DNA from: Streptomyces rubellomurinus
Lineage (GTDB): Bacteria > Actinomycetota > Actinomycetes > Streptomycetales > Streptomycetaceae
DNA length: 64,000 nucleotides
Reading direction: 5' to 3'
NCBI RefSeq assembly: GCF_000961885.1
Contig: NZ_JZKH01000031.1
Coordinates: 21,785-85,784 of the forward strand
Under the pieces are notes generated by a model. That model had not been told where the DNA came from. It ran no database searches and worked only from the letters and a program-made list of their open reading frames with translations. The position numbers were made by a program, and so were the translations under genes. Shown piece after piece: positions 48,142-58,228 of this stretch; position 1 is the stretch's first letter, and the number at the start of each line of letters is the position of its first letter.

Positions 48142-49593
48142 TCAGCTCAGGAGGGTCGCCATCCAGGATTCGATGTCGGCGGCCGTCCTGGGCAGGGCGT
48201 TGGACATCAGGTGGGCGCCGTCCGGGGTGATCACCAGGTCGTCCTCGATGCGGATGCCGAGGCCGCGGAGTTCGAGGGGGAGGGTCTCGTCGTCGGGCTG
48301 GAGGTAGAGGCCGGGTTCGACGGTGAGGACCATGCCCGCTTCGAGGGTGGCGTCGAGGTAGCGGTCGGCGCGGGCCTGGGCGCAGTCGTGGTAGTCGAGG
48401 CCGAGCATGTGGCCGCTGCCGCAGAGGGTGTAGCGGCGGTAGAGGCCGTTGTCGTCGGCGAGGGCCTGTTCGGCGGGGAGGCGCAGGACGCCCCAGTCGG
48501 CGAGGCCTTCGGCGATGACGCGCATGGCGGCGCGGTGGAAGTCGCGGAAGCGGGCGCCGGGGCGCAGGGCGGCGATGCCGGCGCTCTGGGCGGCGAGGAC
48601 GAGGTCGTAGGCCTGGCGCTGGACGGGGCTGAAGGTGCCGCTGAGCGGGAGGGTGCGGGTGATGTCGGCGGCGTAGAGGGTGTCGGTCTCGACGCCGGCG
48701 TCCAGCAGCAGGAGTGAACCCGGGTCGAGGGCACCGTCGTTGCGGATCCAGTGCAGGACGCAGGCGTGGGCGCCGGAGGCGGCGATGGTGGTGTAGCTGG
48801 TGCCGTTGCCCTCGGCGCGGGCGCGCAGGTCGAAGACGCCCTCGATCCAGCGTTCGCCGCGGGGGTGGCGGAGTGCTGTGGGCAGGGCGCGGACGACGTC
48901 CTGGAAGCCGGTGGTGGTGTGGTCGACGGCGAGCTGCAGCTGCTCGACCTCCCAGGTGTCCTTGACCAGGCGCAACTCGGAGAGGACGGCGGAGAGTTCG
49001 GCGTCGCGCAGGTCGGGGCGGGGGCGCCCGGTGGCGTCGTCGACCAGCGGGTCGGTGCCGGCCAGGACGCGGGTGGGCGGCTGCGGGCCGGCGAGCAGGG
49101 CGGGCAGCTCGTCGAGGTGGCGGGTGCGGATGCCGGTGAGCTGCGCCGCCTCGGCGAGGTCGGGCCGGCGGCCGACCCAGAACTCGCCGTAGCGGCGGTC
49201 GCGGTAGAACTCGCCGCCGTCGCGCGGGGACCGGGGGCGCAGGTACAGGACGGGCTCGTGGCCGGCGGGCCCGGCGGGTTCGAGGACGAGGACGTGGTCG
49301 GCCTGGTCCTCGCCGGTGAGGCCGGTGAGCCAGACGTACGCGCTGTGCGGGCGGAACCGGTAGTCGAGGTCGTTGCAGCGGACCTTGAGGCGCCCGGCGG
49401 GGACGATCAGGCGCTCGCCGGGGAAGGCTGCGGACAGCCGGTCGCGGCGGCCGGGGAAGCGGTCGTAGCCGGGGACGCGCTGGTCGGCGGGGAGCGGGGT
49501 CGGAGCCCAGCGGTGGCCCATGAAGGCGTCGAGGGCGGGGGAGACCGGCAGGTCGTGACTGCCGGTGTGGAGACCGGCCGGGGCGAGGGTCAC
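48142..49593 (-). CDS. Xaa-Pro aminopeptidase (M24 family, aminopeptidase P)
   Basis: This 483-residue metallopeptidase removes N-terminal residues that precede proline. An N-terminal aminopeptidase-P domain (about 45-190) is followed by a pita-bread fold with all five dimetal ligands: Asp298, Asp310, His395, Glu426 and Glu450. No signal peptide is seen, so it acts in the cytoplasm on imported peptides. The GTG has AGGAG upstream. It is divergent from the peptide transporter operon, with an island operator between them, which ties it to use of proline-containing peptides. Confidence 0.9.
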   Translation of the reverse strand: MTLAPAGLHTGSHDLPVSPALDAFMGHRWAPTPLPADQRVPGYDRFPGRRDRLSAAFPGERLIVPAGRLKVRCNDLDYRFRPHSAYVWLTGLTGEDQADHVLVLEPAGPAGHEPVLYLRPRSPRDGGEFYRDRRYGEFWVGRRPDLAEAAQLTGIRTRHLDELPALLAGPQPPTRVLAGTDPLVDDATGRPRPDLRDAELSAVLSELRLVKDTWEVEQLQLAVDHTTTGFQDVVRALPTALRHPRGERWIEGVFDLRARAEGNGTSYTTIAASGAHACVLHWIRNDGALDPGSLLLLDAGVETDTLYAADITRTLPLSGTFSPVQRQAYDLVLAAQSAGIAALRPGARFRDFHRAAMRVIAEGLADWGVLRLPAEQALADDNGLYRRYTLCGSGHMLGLDYHDCAQARADRYLDATLEAGMVLTVEPGLYLQPDDETLPLELRGLGIRIEDDLVITPDGAHLMSNALPRTAADIESWMATLLS

Positions 49594-49669
49594 GGTGAAC
49601 TCCTGAGCGGGGCGGGGGAGATGGGGAGCACGGACACAGCTCGGTAACGGCGGCCGCCACCTCTTGTGC

Positions 49670-49696
49670 AGTGCAATTTCACATTACTATGTTACG
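49670..49696. promoter_or_regulatory. Operator site 4 in the peptidase/transporter divergent region
   Basis: ATTACTATGTTACG (49683-49696) fits the island motif with two changes in the core. A weaker inverted copy lies at 49670-49683 (reverse complement TGTGAAATTGCACT). Together they could control both divergent units. Confidence 0.5.
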
Positions 49697-49746
49697 GGTC
49701 ACACAGCGCAGCGGCCAGATCCGGCCACCCACAGCGGAGTTGCTAC

Positions 49747-51498
49747 ATGACCAGGCGCACCCACGCCGCCCTCGCGGCGGCCCTCGCGGCGACCCTCACC
49801 CTCGGCCTCGGGGCCTGCAAGAACGACAAGAGCGACAGCGGCGGCGACGCGGCGCCCTCCAGTACGAAGGGGCCGGGCGCGGAGTCCGGCTCGATCATCG
49901 GCGGCACCCCGGCCAAGGGCGGGACGCTCGACATCCTGACCAACCAGGACTTCGCCCACCTCGACCCGGCCCGCAACTGGACCGTCCCGCACATGGACTT
50001 CGGCACCCGGCTGCTGTACCGCACCCTGACCACCTTCAAGTCCGAGCCGGGCGCCGCGGGCAGCGAGATCGTCCCCGACCTCGCCACCGACCTGGGCAAG
50101 TCCTCGGACGGCGGCAAGGTGTGGACCTTCACCCTGAAGGACGGCCTCAAGTACGAGGACGGCAGCCCGATCAAGTCCGCCGACATCAAGTACAACGTCG
50201 AGCGCTCGTTCTCCCCGGACCTCACCGGCGGCCCCGACTACGCCGTCCAGTACCTGGCCGACGGCGACAAGTACAAGGGCCCGCTCACCGGCGAGCACCT
50301 GGCCAGCATCGAGACGCCGGACGACCGGACGATCGTCTTCCACCTGAAGCGCCCGGTCGCCGAATTCTCCGACACCGTCACCCTGCCGACCTTCTCCCCG
50401 GTGCCGCAGTCCCAGGAGAAGGGCACCCAGTACGACTCCCGGCCGTTCTCCTCCGGTCCGTACAAGATCGAGAGCTACGACCGCGGCAAGCAGCTGGTGC
50501 TGGTCCGCAACACCAACTGGGACCAGGCCTCCGACACCGTCCGCAAGGCGTACCCGGACAAGATCGTCGTCACCGAGGGCATCAAGGGCGGCCAGGCCGA
50601 CGACCGGATCATCGCGAGCGACGGCGCCGACGCCAACGCGATCAACATGCCCTGGATGCAGCACGAGTCCGTCGCCAAGGTGCTGCCCAAGGCGGACGTG
50701 CGGGAGCGGATGACCGCCGAGCGGACCGGCTGCACCGACATGCTGTACCTGAACACCGCCAAGGCGCCCTTCGACGACCCGAAGGTGCGCGAGGCGATGA
50801 TGTGGGCGGTCGACCGCGAGGCCCAGGTGACGGCCTTCGGCGGCCCGGCGGTCACCGACGTGGCGACCTCCTTCCTCCCGCCGTCGCTGACCGGCGGGGA
50901 GAAGGCCGACCCGCTGAAGATCCCGGCCGCCGGGGACCCGGAGAAGGCCAAGGCGCTGCTCAAGGAGGCCGGCAAGACCGACCTCAAGGTCTCGCTGACC
51001 GTCTCGCTCGGCGACAAGACCCGCGCCGAGGCGATCCAGCAGTCGCTGTCCAAGGTCGGGGTGCAGGTCACCGTCAACACCGTGGACCCGTCCGCCTTCA
51101 CCGACACCCTCGGCGACACCAAGAACGCCCCCGAGCTGACCATCAACGGCTGGTGTCCGGACTACCCGTCCGCCGCGACCTTCCTCCCGTTCCTGTTCGA
51201 CGGACGGACCATCAAGGAGAAGGGCAACCAGGGCAACTACAGCCAGTTCCGTGACCAGGCCACGATGGACCGGATGGACCAGATCGCGGCCATGACGGAC
51301 GTGAACGAGGCCAACAAGGCGTGGAAACAGCTGGACGAGGACCTGATGAAGAAGGCCCCGGCCGTCCCGCTGATGTGGCAGCGCCGCCCGCTGATGGTCG
51401 GCACCAACGTGGCCGGCGCGTTCGGCAACTCCGGCTTCGCCGGGATGATCGACCTGGCGACGGTCGGCCTCAAGGACCCGGCCAAGGGCAAGGGCTGA
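49747..51498 (+). CDS. Peptide ABC transporter substrate-binding lipoprotein (family 5)
   Basis: The 583-residue precursor has a signal peptide ending in lipobox LGAC (Cys24). The mature part is an SBP_bac_5 protein (GGTLDILTNQDFAHLDPAR, FTLKDGLKYEDGSPIKSADIKYNVERS, NGWCPDYPSAATF). It would capture oligopeptides outside the cell for the permeases encoded next. Given the flanking X-Pro peptidases, proline- or hydroxyproline-rich peptides are the likely ligands, but this is inference. GGAG lies eight bases before the ATG. Confidence 0.9.
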   Translation: MTRRTHAALAAALAATLTLGLGACKNDKSDSGGDAAPSSTKGPGAESGSIIGGTPAKGGTLDILTNQDFAHLDPARNWTVPHMDFGTRLLYRTLTTFKSEPGAAGSEIVPDLATDLGKSSDGGKVWTFTLKDGLKYEDGSPIKSADIKYNVERSFSPDLTGGPDYAVQYLADGDKYKGPLTGEHLASIETPDDRTIVFHLKRPVAEFSDTVTLPTFSPVPQSQEKGTQYDSRPFSSGPYKIESYDRGKQLVLVRNTNWDQASDTVRKAYPDKIVVTEGIKGGQADDRIIASDGADANAINMPWMQHESVAKVLPKADVRERMTAERTGCTDMLYLNTAKAPFDDPKVREAMMWAVDREAQVTAFGGPAVTDVATSFLPPSLTGGEKADPLKIPAAGDPEKAKALLKEAGKTDLKVSLTVSLGDKTRAEAIQQSLSKVGVQVTVNTVDPSAFTDTLGDTKNAPELTINGWCPDYPSAATFLPFLFDGRTIKEKGNQGNYSQFRDQATMDRMDQIAAMTDVNEANKAWKQLDEDLMKKAPAVPLMWQRRPLMVGTNVAGAFGNSGFAGMIDLATVGLKDPAKGKG

Positions 51499-52586
51499 TG
51501 AGCAGCGCTGACACCCCTTCGGGAGCCGAAGGCCGCGCCGGTGTCGAGAGTGACGAGCGACAAGCGAGCGCAGCGAGTGCCGGAGCGAGGAGCGTCGACA
51601 CCGGGTCAGGAGCGGCCGGAGGCGAGCGAAGAGTAACTGAGCCCGCCGCCGTGGCCGACGCCGTGGCGGCGGGCCCCGCGAAGGCCGCCGGGCGCGGGCC
51701 GTGGCGGCTGGTCTGGGACCAGCTGTGGGCCAAGGGCTCGGCCCGGTTCGGCCTGGTCACGGTCGCCGTCCTGGTCCTGGCGGCCGCCCTGGCCGGCCCG
51801 CTGAGCTCGCTCGGCGGCTGGTCCCCCGAGGAGTTCGACAAGCGCGCCGTCGACGCCTACCTGGGCGGCACGCCCAAGGGCGACTTCGGCGGCATCAGCA
51901 CCCGGCACTGGCTGGGCGTCGAGCCCACCACCGGCCGCGACCTGTTCGCCCGGGTGCTGCACGGCGGCCAGGTCTCGCTGCTGATCGCCTTCACCGCCAC
52001 CGTCGTCGTCGTGGTCACCGGCACCCTGGCCGGCATCGCCGCGGGCTACTTCGGCGGCCGCACCGACTCCGTGCTGTCCCGGCTGATGGACCTCACGATG
52101 TCCTTCCCCTCGCTGATCTTCATGATCGCGATGATGTCGGTGGCCGAGGACGTCAACCGGATCCTGCTGATCACCCTGGTGATCGGCCTGTTCACCTGGC
52201 CGGGCATCGCCCGCGTCGTCCGCGGCCAGACCCTGTCGCTCAAGCACCGCGAGTACGTCGAGGCCGCGAAGGTCGGCGGCGCCCGCTCCTGGCGCATCCT
52301 CACCCGGGAGATCCTGCCGAACGTCTCCGGGCCGGTCATCGCGTACACCACGCTGCTGATCCCCGGCATGATCGCCACCGAGGCCGCGCTCAGCTACCTC
52401 GGCGTGGGCGTGCGGCCGCCGACCTCCTCCTGGGGGCAGATGATCGCCGAGAGCATCAAGTACTACGAGACCGACCCGACGTACTTCCTCATCCCGACGG
52501 TCTTCCTCTTCCTCGCCGTGCTCGCCTTCACCCTGCTCGGCGACGCGCTGCGGGACATCCTCGACCCCCGGGGAGGCCGGTCGTGA
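51498..52586 (+). CDS. Peptide ABC transporter permease (DppC/OppC type)
   Basis: This 362-residue inner-membrane protein has about six helices and the permease loop EYVEAAKVGGARSWRIL...LPNVSGPVIAY. It has an unusual N-terminal extension of about 60 residues rich in Ala, Gly, Ser, Glu and Arg. The DNA for residues 15-35 is a 63-base element with inverted ends (51540-51602) that appears inserted in frame. Its ATG overlaps the preceding stop. Confidence 0.9.
   Translation: MSSADTPSGAEGRAGVESDERQASAASAGARSVDTGSGAAGGERRVTEPAAVADAVAAGPAKAAGRGPWRLVWDQLWAKGSARFGLVTVAVLVLAAALAGPLSSLGGWSPEEFDKRAVDAYLGGTPKGDFGGISTRHWLGVEPTTGRDLFARVLHGGQVSLLIAFTATVVVVVTGTLAGIAAGYFGGRTDSVLSRLMDLTMSFPSLIFMIAMMSVAEDVNRILLITLVIGLFTWPGIARVVRGQTLSLKHREYVEAAKVGGARSWRILTREILPNVSGPVIAYTTLLIPGMIATEAALSYLGVGVRPPTSSWGQMIAESIKYYETDPTYFLIPTVFLFLAVLAFTLLGDALRDILDPRGGRS
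51540..51602 (+). repeat. Palindrome-bounded GAGCG-rich element inside the permease gene
   Basis: The stretch starts with GGTGTCGA (51540-51547) and ends with TCGACACC (51595-51602), its exact reverse complement. Inside are GAGCGA, GCGAGCGCAGCGAG and GGAGCGAGGAGCG motifs. It resembles a REP-type element that has been fixed in frame. Confidence 0.55.
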
Positions 52587-53569
52587 TCCTCTACCTCGGC
52601 CGCCGCCTGGTCGGCGTGGCGGGCATCCTGCTCGCCATCTGCGCCATCACCTTCACCATCTTCTACCTGCTGCCCAACGACCCGGCCGCCGCGGCCTGCG
52701 GCAAGACCTGCAGCCCCGAACGGCTCGCCGACGTCAAGGCCGCGATGGGCCTGGACAAGTCCGTCTGGCAGCAGTTCGCCGACTACCTGACGGGCATCTT
52801 CGCCGGCCGCGACTACGGCACCGGCCCCAGCGCGGTGCACTGCGGCTTCCCCTGCCTCGGCTACTCCTACGAGTACTCGCTGCCGGTCTGGGACCTGCTC
52901 ACCGACCGCCTGCCGGTCTCGATCTCGCTGGCCATCGGCTCGGCCGTGCTCTGGCTGCTCCTCGGCCTCGGCGCGGGCGTCACCTCGGCGCTGCGCAAGG
53001 GCGGCTTCACCGACCGGACCCTGATGGTGCTCTCGGTCGGCGCCGCCTCGCTGCCGGTCTACTTCACCTCGATCATGCTGATCTGGGGCGTCGTCAGGAC
53101 GGCCGGCTGGCTGCCCTACCCCGCGTACCACGCGTTCACCGAGGACCCCGTCGAGTGGGCCTCCAACCTGCTGCTGCCCTGGATCGCGCTGGCCCTGCTG
53201 TACGCGGCCATGTACGCGCGGCAGAGCCGCAACTCGATGATCGAGGCGATGGCCGAGCCGTACATCCGCACCGCCCGGGCCAAGGGCCTGCCGCCGCGCA
53301 CCGTCACCGTCAAGCACGGGCTGCGCTCCGCGATGACGCCGATCCTCACCATCTTCGGCATGGACCTCGGCGGGCTGCTGGCCGGGGCCGTCATCACCGA
53401 GTCGATCTTCGGCCTGCCCGGCGTCGGCCGGCTCTTCTACGACGGCCTGGCCCGCTCGGACCAGCCCGTCATCCTCGGCGTCACCCTGCTCGCGGCGTTC
53501 TTCATCGTCGTGGCGAACCTGTTGGTCGACCTGCTGTACGCGTTCGTCGACCCGAGAGTGAGGTACTGA
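52583..53569 (+). CDS. Peptide ABC transporter permease (DppB/OppB type)
   Basis: This 328-residue membrane protein has an N-terminal helix, a large extracytoplasmic loop (about 30-110) with four cysteines (ACGKTC, HCGFPC) that could form disulfides, and five more helices. The loop EPYIRTARAKGLPPRTVTVKHGLR contacts the ATPases. The GTG overlaps the preceding stop (GTGA). It forms the heterodimeric channel with the DppC-type protein. Confidence 0.92.
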   Translation: MILYLGRRLVGVAGILLAICAITFTIFYLLPNDPAAAACGKTCSPERLADVKAAMGLDKSVWQQFADYLTGIFAGRDYGTGPSAVHCGFPCLGYSYEYSLPVWDLLTDRLPVSISLAIGSAVLWLLLGLGAGVTSALRKGGFTDRTLMVLSVGAASLPVYFTSIMLIWGVVRTAGWLPYPAYHAFTEDPVEWASNLLLPWIALALLYAAMYARQSRNSMIEAMAEPYIRTARAKGLPPRTVTVKHGLRSAMTPILTIFGMDLGGLLAGAVITESIFGLPGVGRLFYDGLARSDQPVILGVTLLAAFFIVVANLLVDLLYAFVDPRVRY

Positions 53570-54570
53570 TGACCCTCCTGGACGTCAAGGACCTCAGGGT
53601 CGCCTTCGACACCCCGCGCGGCACCGTCCGGGCCGTGGACGGCATCTCCTTCACCGTCGAGGCCGGGCGCACGCTCGGCCTGGTCGGCGAGTCCGGCAGC
53701 GGCAAGTCCGTCACCTCGCTGGCCGTCATGGGCCTGCACCGCGGCGCCGCCGTCAGCGGCTCGATCAAGCTGGACGGGCAGGAGCTGACCGGGCTCGGGG
53801 AGCGGGAACTGGGGGTCGTCCGCGGCCGCCGGATCGCGATGATCTTCCAGGACCCGCTGTCCAGCCTGCACCCCTTCTACACCGTCGGCGAGCAGATCGC
53901 CGAGCATTACCGGGTGCACTTCCGGGCGGGCCGCAAGGCGGGCCGGGCCAGGGCCGTCGAGATGCTGGCCGAGGTCGGCATCCCGGAGCCGGCCCGGCGG
54001 GTCGACGAGTACCCGCACCAGTTCTCCGGCGGCATGCGCCAGCGCGTCATGATCGCCATGGCGCTCGCCTGCGAACCCGAGCTGCTGATCGCCGACGAGC
54101 CCACCACCGCCCTCGACGTCACCGTCCAGGCGCAGATCCTCGACCTGATCGCCCGCATCCAGCAGGAGCGCGGCCTCGGTGTCGTCATGATCACCCACGA
54201 CCTGGGCGTGGTCGCCCGGGTCGCCCACGAGGTCCTGGTCATGTACGGCGGCCGGGCGGCCGAACAGGCCCCGGTGGACCGGCTGTTCGCGCAGCCCGCG
54301 CACCCGTACACCCGCGGCCTGCTGGACTCGCTGCCCCGCCTCGACGACGCCGACGACGCGCCGCTGCGGGCCATCCCCGGCAGCCCGCCCTCGCTGATCG
54401 CCCCCGCCCCCGGCTGCTCCTTCGCGCCGCGCTGCGCCCGCACCATCGCGGCGTCCGCCGAGGAGCACGCCCGCTGCCTGGCCGAACGCCCGGCGCTCGA
54501 TCCGCTCGGCACCGGCCACTGGGCCGCCTGCCACCTGCCGATGGTGCCGTCCTCGGGAAAGGCGCTCTGA
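53569..54570 (+). CDS. Peptide ABC transporter ATPase (DppD/OppD type)
   Basis: This 333-residue ATPase has Walker A GESGSGKS (Lys46), Q-loop [11 protein letters not shown], signature [12 protein letters not shown], Walker [13 protein letters not shown] and the C-terminal oligopeptide-transporter domain with the CSFAPRC...C cysteine cluster (about 275-315) that holds an Fe-S cluster in some relatives. Its start overlaps the DppB-type stop. Confidence 0.94.
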   Translation: MTLLDVKDLRVAFDTPRGTVRAVDGISFTVEAGRTLGLVGESGSGKSVTSLAVMGLHRGAAVSGSIKLDGQELTGLGERELGVVRGRRIAMIFQDPLSSLHPFYTVGEQIAEHYRVHFRAGRKAGRARAVEMLAEVGIPEPARRVDEYPHQFSGGMRQRVMIAMALACEPELLIADEPTTALDVTVQAQILDLIARIQQERGLGVVMITHDLGVVARVAHEVLVMYGGRAAEQAPVDRLFAQPAHPYTRGLLDSLPRLDDADDAPLRAIPGSPPSLIAPAPGCSFAPRCARTIAASAEEHARCLAERPALDPLGTGHWAACHLPMVPSSGKAL

Positions 54571-55577
54571 TGGGTGAACCACTGCTGTCCGTACGGGACT
54601 TGGTGAAGACCTTCCCGGGGCGGCGGAGCCGGGCCGGGCGGGCCGGGGCGCCGATCCGGGCCGTCGACGGGGTCAGCTTCGACCTCGGCGCGGGCGAGAC
54701 CCTGGGGCTGGTCGGCGAGTCCGGCTGCGGCAAGTCCACCACCGGGCGGATGATCGTCCGGCTGCTCGACCCGACCTCGGGCACCGTCACCTTCGACGGC
54801 ACCGAGATCGGCGGCCTCTCGCAGGCGCAACTGCGCCCGCACCGGCGGCACTTGCAGATGGTCTTCCAGGACCCGTACTCCTCGCTCAACCCCCGGCAGA
54901 CGGTGGCCCGGATCATCTCCGAGCCGCTGCTGGTGCAGGGCACCGGCGCGGCGGACGCGCGGAAGCGGGCGGCGGAGCTGATGGAGCTGGTCGGGCTGAT
55001 CCCCGAGCACCTCGACCGCTACCCGCACGAGTTCTCCGGCGGCCAGGCGCAGCGCATCGGCATCGCCCGGTCGCTGGCCACCTCGCCCCGGCTGGTGATC
55101 GCGGACGAGCCGGTGTCCGCGCTGGACGTCTCCATCCAGGCCCAGGTGGTCAACCTGATGGAGCAGTTGCAGCGCGAACTGGGCCTGGCGTACGTGTTCA
55201 TCGCGCACGACCTCTCGGTGGTCAAGCGGGTCTGCGACCGGGTCGCGGTGATGTACCTCGGCCGGATCGTCGAGATCGGCGACAAGGCCGAGGTGTACGG
55301 GCGGCCCGCGCACCCGTACACCAAGGCCCTGCTGTCCGCCGTGCCGCTCCCGGACCCGGCGGCGGAACGGGCCCGGGAGCGGATCGTGCTGCTCGGCGAC
55401 CCGCCGAGCCCGGCGAACCCGCCCGCCGGCTGCGGCTTCCACCCGCGCTGTCCGAAGGCGCAGGAGGTGTGCCGCACGGAGCGGCCGCTGCTGCGGATCG
55501 TCGGGGCGGGCGGTGCCGCGTCGGGTGGTGCCGCCGCGGGCGGGCGCCAGGCGGCCTGCCACTTCCCGGAGGAGTAG
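54570..55577 (+). CDS. Peptide ABC transporter ATPase (DppF/OppF type)
   Basis: This 335-residue second ATPase has Walker [10 protein letters not shown] (Lys55), signature [12 protein letters not shown], Walker [13 protein letters not shown] and a C-terminal [14 protein letters not shown] cluster. It completes the five-gene importer, all genes overlapping by one to four bases. A strong terminator follows. Confidence 0.94.
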   Translation: MGEPLLSVRDLVKTFPGRRSRAGRAGAPIRAVDGVSFDLGAGETLGLVGESGCGKSTTGRMIVRLLDPTSGTVTFDGTEIGGLSQAQLRPHRRHLQMVFQDPYSSLNPRQTVARIISEPLLVQGTGAADARKRAAELMELVGLIPEHLDRYPHEFSGGQAQRIGIARSLATSPRLVIADEPVSALDVSIQAQVVNLMEQLQRELGLAYVFIAHDLSVVKRVCDRVAVMYLGRIVEIGDKAEVYGRPAHPYTKALLSAVPLPDPAAERARERIVLLGDPPSPANPPAGCGFHPRCPKAQEVCRTERPLLRIVGAGGAASGGAAAGGRQAACHFPEE

Positions 55578-55605
55578 CGCCGGAGGAGTAGCAGGAGTTC
55601 AGACG

Positions 55606-55653
55606 CCCGGTCGGGCGCGGCGGGGAACCTCACGAGGGCCGCGTCCGACCGGG
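55606..55653. terminator. Terminator after the peptide transporter operon
   Basis: Sixteen-base arms (55606-55621, 55638-55653) with one G-U pair and a 16-base loop, between convergent genes. Confidence 0.75.
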
Positions 55654-55675
55654 TTCCACCGTTTCCGGCGGCCGG

Positions 55676-56053
55676 TCACCGGGTGCTGTACTCCACGGTC
55701 ACGCTGAGCACCACCAGCGCGCCGTACACCAGCGCCAGGGTGGGCCGGCCGGCCGCGTACAGGGCGAGCCCGGCCGAGCCGAGGACGAGCAGCTTGAGCA
55801 CGATCGTCACGGCGGTCGGCTGCGGGAACCTCGGCCCGCCCGCGGCCAGGAACAGGCTCCAGAGGGCGATGGCCAGTGCGGGCGCGCCGAGGCCCAGCAG
55901 CAGCCGCAGGCCGAGGCCGGAGCCCGTCCTGAACCCCCAGTAGCCGAGCGCCGCGAGCATCGCGAGCTCCAGGGTGAAGGCGAGCGCCGCGTTGGCGCCG
56001 GTCAGCGGGGTGAAGTGCGTTCCCCCGGCCGGGTTCGGCCGCTTGATCTCCAT
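55676..56053 (-). CDS. YrdB-family (DUF2568) small membrane protein
   Basis: This 125-residue protein has four hydrophobic helices (about 20-42, 47-70, 82-100, 102-120) and the family stretch LELAMLAALGYWGF. No function is known for the family. It lies between the peptide transporter and the S9 peptidase but shares no overlap with either. Confidence 0.75.
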   Translation of the reverse strand: MEIKRPNPAGGTHFTPLTGANAALAFTLELAMLAALGYWGFRTGSGLGLRLLLGLGAPALAIALWSLFLAAGGPRFPQPTAVTIVLKLLVLGSAGLALYAAGRPTLALVYGALVVLSVTVEYSTR

Positions 56054-56136
56054 GTGTGCCCCCGTGGTGTCGAGCTGCCCGGGCGGGGCGGCGGTCCTGC
56101 GGAGTGTCCCACTCCGGCCCGGGCGAGCTCAACGGA

Positions 56137-58203
56137 TCAGCCCAGGTTCGCCCGCAGGAAGGCGAGTTCGGCCGTGACAACCTGCGCCTCCACGGCACCC
56201 GGGGTCATGTGGGTGACGCCCGGCAGCGGCAGCACGCTGTGCGGGCGGCCGGCCCGGGTGAGGGCCCGGGAGAGCAGCATGGTCTGCGCCGGGTGGACGT
56301 TGTCGTCGGCCAGCCCCTGGGTCAGCAGCAGCGGCCGCGTCAGGCCGGGGGCGTCGGGGATCAGGTCGTCGTCCGCGTAGCCCTCCGGGTCCTCCTGCGG
56401 CAGGCCGAGGTAGCGCTCGGTGTACGCGCCGCTGGCCAGGCGCCAGTCGGTGGGCGGGGCGCCCGCGCAGGCGGCGTGGAAGACGTCCGGGCGGCGCAGC
56501 ACGCAGAGCGCGGCGAGCCAGCCGCCGAAGGACCAGCCGCGCACGCCGACCCGGCCGAGGTCGAGGTCGGGGTGGTCGGCGCCGAGGGCGCGCAGGGCGT
56601 CCACCTGGTCGTCCAGGACGACCCGGGAGAAGCCGCGGAAGACGGCCCGGGTGAAGGCGGGGGAGACGTTCGAGGTGCCGCGGTTGTCGGTGGTGACGAC
56701 GGCGAAGCCCTGGTCGGCCCACCACTGGCGCTGCTGCCAGCGGCGCGGGTCGAGGGCCACGGACTGGTGGGTGGGGCCGCCGTAGACGTCCAGCAGGACG
56801 GGCAGGCGGCGGCCGGGGGTGTGCTCGCGGGGGTACACCACGGAGGTGGGCAGCGCGCGCTCGGTCACCCGGGCGAGCAGCGGCCGGACCACGTACGGGA
56901 GTTCGGGGCCGAGGTCGGTGATCGTCAGTTCCCGGCCGGCCCGGTGCAGGGTGCGCCGGTAGCCGGTGGGGTCGGCCGAGGTGAGCAGCAGGGTGTCGCC
57001 GGCGGCGAGGGCGGTGTGCACGCCCGGCCGCGGGGTGAGGAGTTCGGGGGTGCCGCCGTCCGGGTCGATCAGGTGGAGGTACTGGTCGGCCGGGTCGCCC
57101 TGGCCGGTCTCGCAGAGCAGTCGGCCGTGCAGCCGTCCGGCGACCCGGCGGATCTGCAGGCCGGCGGTGTCCAGCGGCTTTCCGTCCAGGGCGAGGCCGC
57201 GGGCCTGCGGGGTGTCGTGGGCGGTGAGCAGTCGGCCGTCGCCGAGCCGGGCGGGGGTGCCGGGCAGGGCGTCGACCCAGAACTCGTCGGTGGTGCGGGA
57301 GAGTTCGGTGGTCGCGCCGGTGGCCGGGTCGGCGCTGAGCAGGAGGACGCGCTGCTGGAGCCGGTCGGTCACGGTGAGCAGCAGCTCGTCGTCGCCGGCC
57401 CAGCCGGCGTCCACGAGGTACGGGAACTCGGCGGCGTCCCAGTGGAGTCGGACGCGGGAGCGGTCCAGGCCGAGGACCCAGAGCTGGACGTCCGCGTGGG
57501 GGCCGCCGGAGTGCGGGTAGGCGAGGTCGTCGGCGGGCTCGGCGGGCCGGGTCGGGTCGGCCAACTGCCAGCGGGGGAGCGCTGATTCGTCCACCCGGGC
57601 GGCGAGCAGCGCGCCGCCGTCCGGGCGCCACCAGTGGCCGCGGGAGCGGGACAGCTCCTCGGCGGCGGCGAACTCGGCGACGCCCCAGCGGGCGCCGTCG
57701 TCGGGGGAGAGCGGTTCGAGGCCGGGGGTGACGTAGAGGGCGTCCTCGCCGACGTAGGCGATCCGCTGGCCGGTGGCGTCCGGCCTCGGGTCGAACGCCG
57801 GTGCAGCGACGGGGAGTTCGTCGCTGGTGCCGGTGGCGGTGTCGGTGCGGAACAGGCGGCCGTCCAGGGTGAAGACGGCGACGGAGAGGTCGGCGGTGGC
57901 GGCGTAGCTGCCGATGCCGGCCGCGGTCAGCCGGACGCGTTCGCGCAACCTCCGTTCGAGCGGCGGGAGTTCGTCGCGGTCGCCGGTGCGGCCGGGCAGC
58001 AGCGCGGCCGGGTCGGCGACCAGCCGCTCCTCGCCGGTCTCGACGTCGAGGAGGTGCAGGCGGTCGAACGGATCCTCCGGACCGGTCGAGCGGAGCAGCA
58101 GCAGCCGGGTACCGTCCTCGGCGAGCGTGTACGCGCGCGGCGCGCCGAAGGTGAACCGGCCGGTACGGGCACTGAGGGCCAGGAAGGGGTCGGCAATGGT
58201 CAT
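56137..58203 (-). CDS. S9-family prolyl oligopeptidase/dipeptidyl peptidase IV-like
   Basis: This 688-residue serine peptidase has an N-terminal beta-propeller (about 30-430) and an alpha/beta-hydrolase domain with triad Ser558 (GWSFGG), Asp633 (ADDNVH) and His665 (VTHM). DPP-IV-type enzymes release X-Pro dipeptides from peptide N-termini, which fits the other proline-linked genes. No signal peptide is visible, so it acts inside the cell. The ATG at 58203 starts the conserved part; an in-frame ATG at 58251, next to the operator, would give 16 more residues. Neither has a strong ribosome-binding site. Confidence 0.88.
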   Translation of the reverse strand: MTIADPFLALSARTGRFTFGAPRAYTLAEDGTRLLLLRSTGPEDPFDRLHLLDVETGEERLVADPAALLPGRTGDRDELPPLERRLRERVRLTAAGIGSYAATADLSVAVFTLDGRLFRTDTATGTSDELPVAAPAFDPRPDATGQRIAYVGEDALYVTPGLEPLSPDDGARWGVAEFAAAEELSRSRGHWWRPDGGALLAARVDESALPRWQLADPTRPAEPADDLAYPHSGGPHADVQLWVLGLDRSRVRLHWDAAEFPYLVDAGWAGDDELLLTVTDRLQQRVLLLSADPATGATTELSRTTDEFWVDALPGTPARLGDGRLLTAHDTPQARGLALDGKPLDTAGLQIRRVAGRLHGRLLCETGQGDPADQYLHLIDPDGGTPELLTPRPGVHTALAAGDTLLLTSADPTGYRRTLHRAGRELTITDLGPELPYVVRPLLARVTERALPTSVVYPREHTPGRRLPVLLDVYGGPTHQSVALDPRRWQQRQWWADQGFAVVTTDNRGTSNVSPAFTRAVFRGFSRVVLDDQVDALRALGADHPDLDLGRVGVRGWSFGGWLAALCVLRRPDVFHAACAGAPPTDWRLASGAYTERYLGLPQEDPEGYADDDLIPDAPGLTRPLLLTQGLADDNVHPAQTMLLSRALTRAGRPHSVLPLPGVTHMTPGAVEAQVVTAELAFLRANLG

Positions 58204-58228
58204 GGGCCGATCGTGGTGGCGGCGGGCG

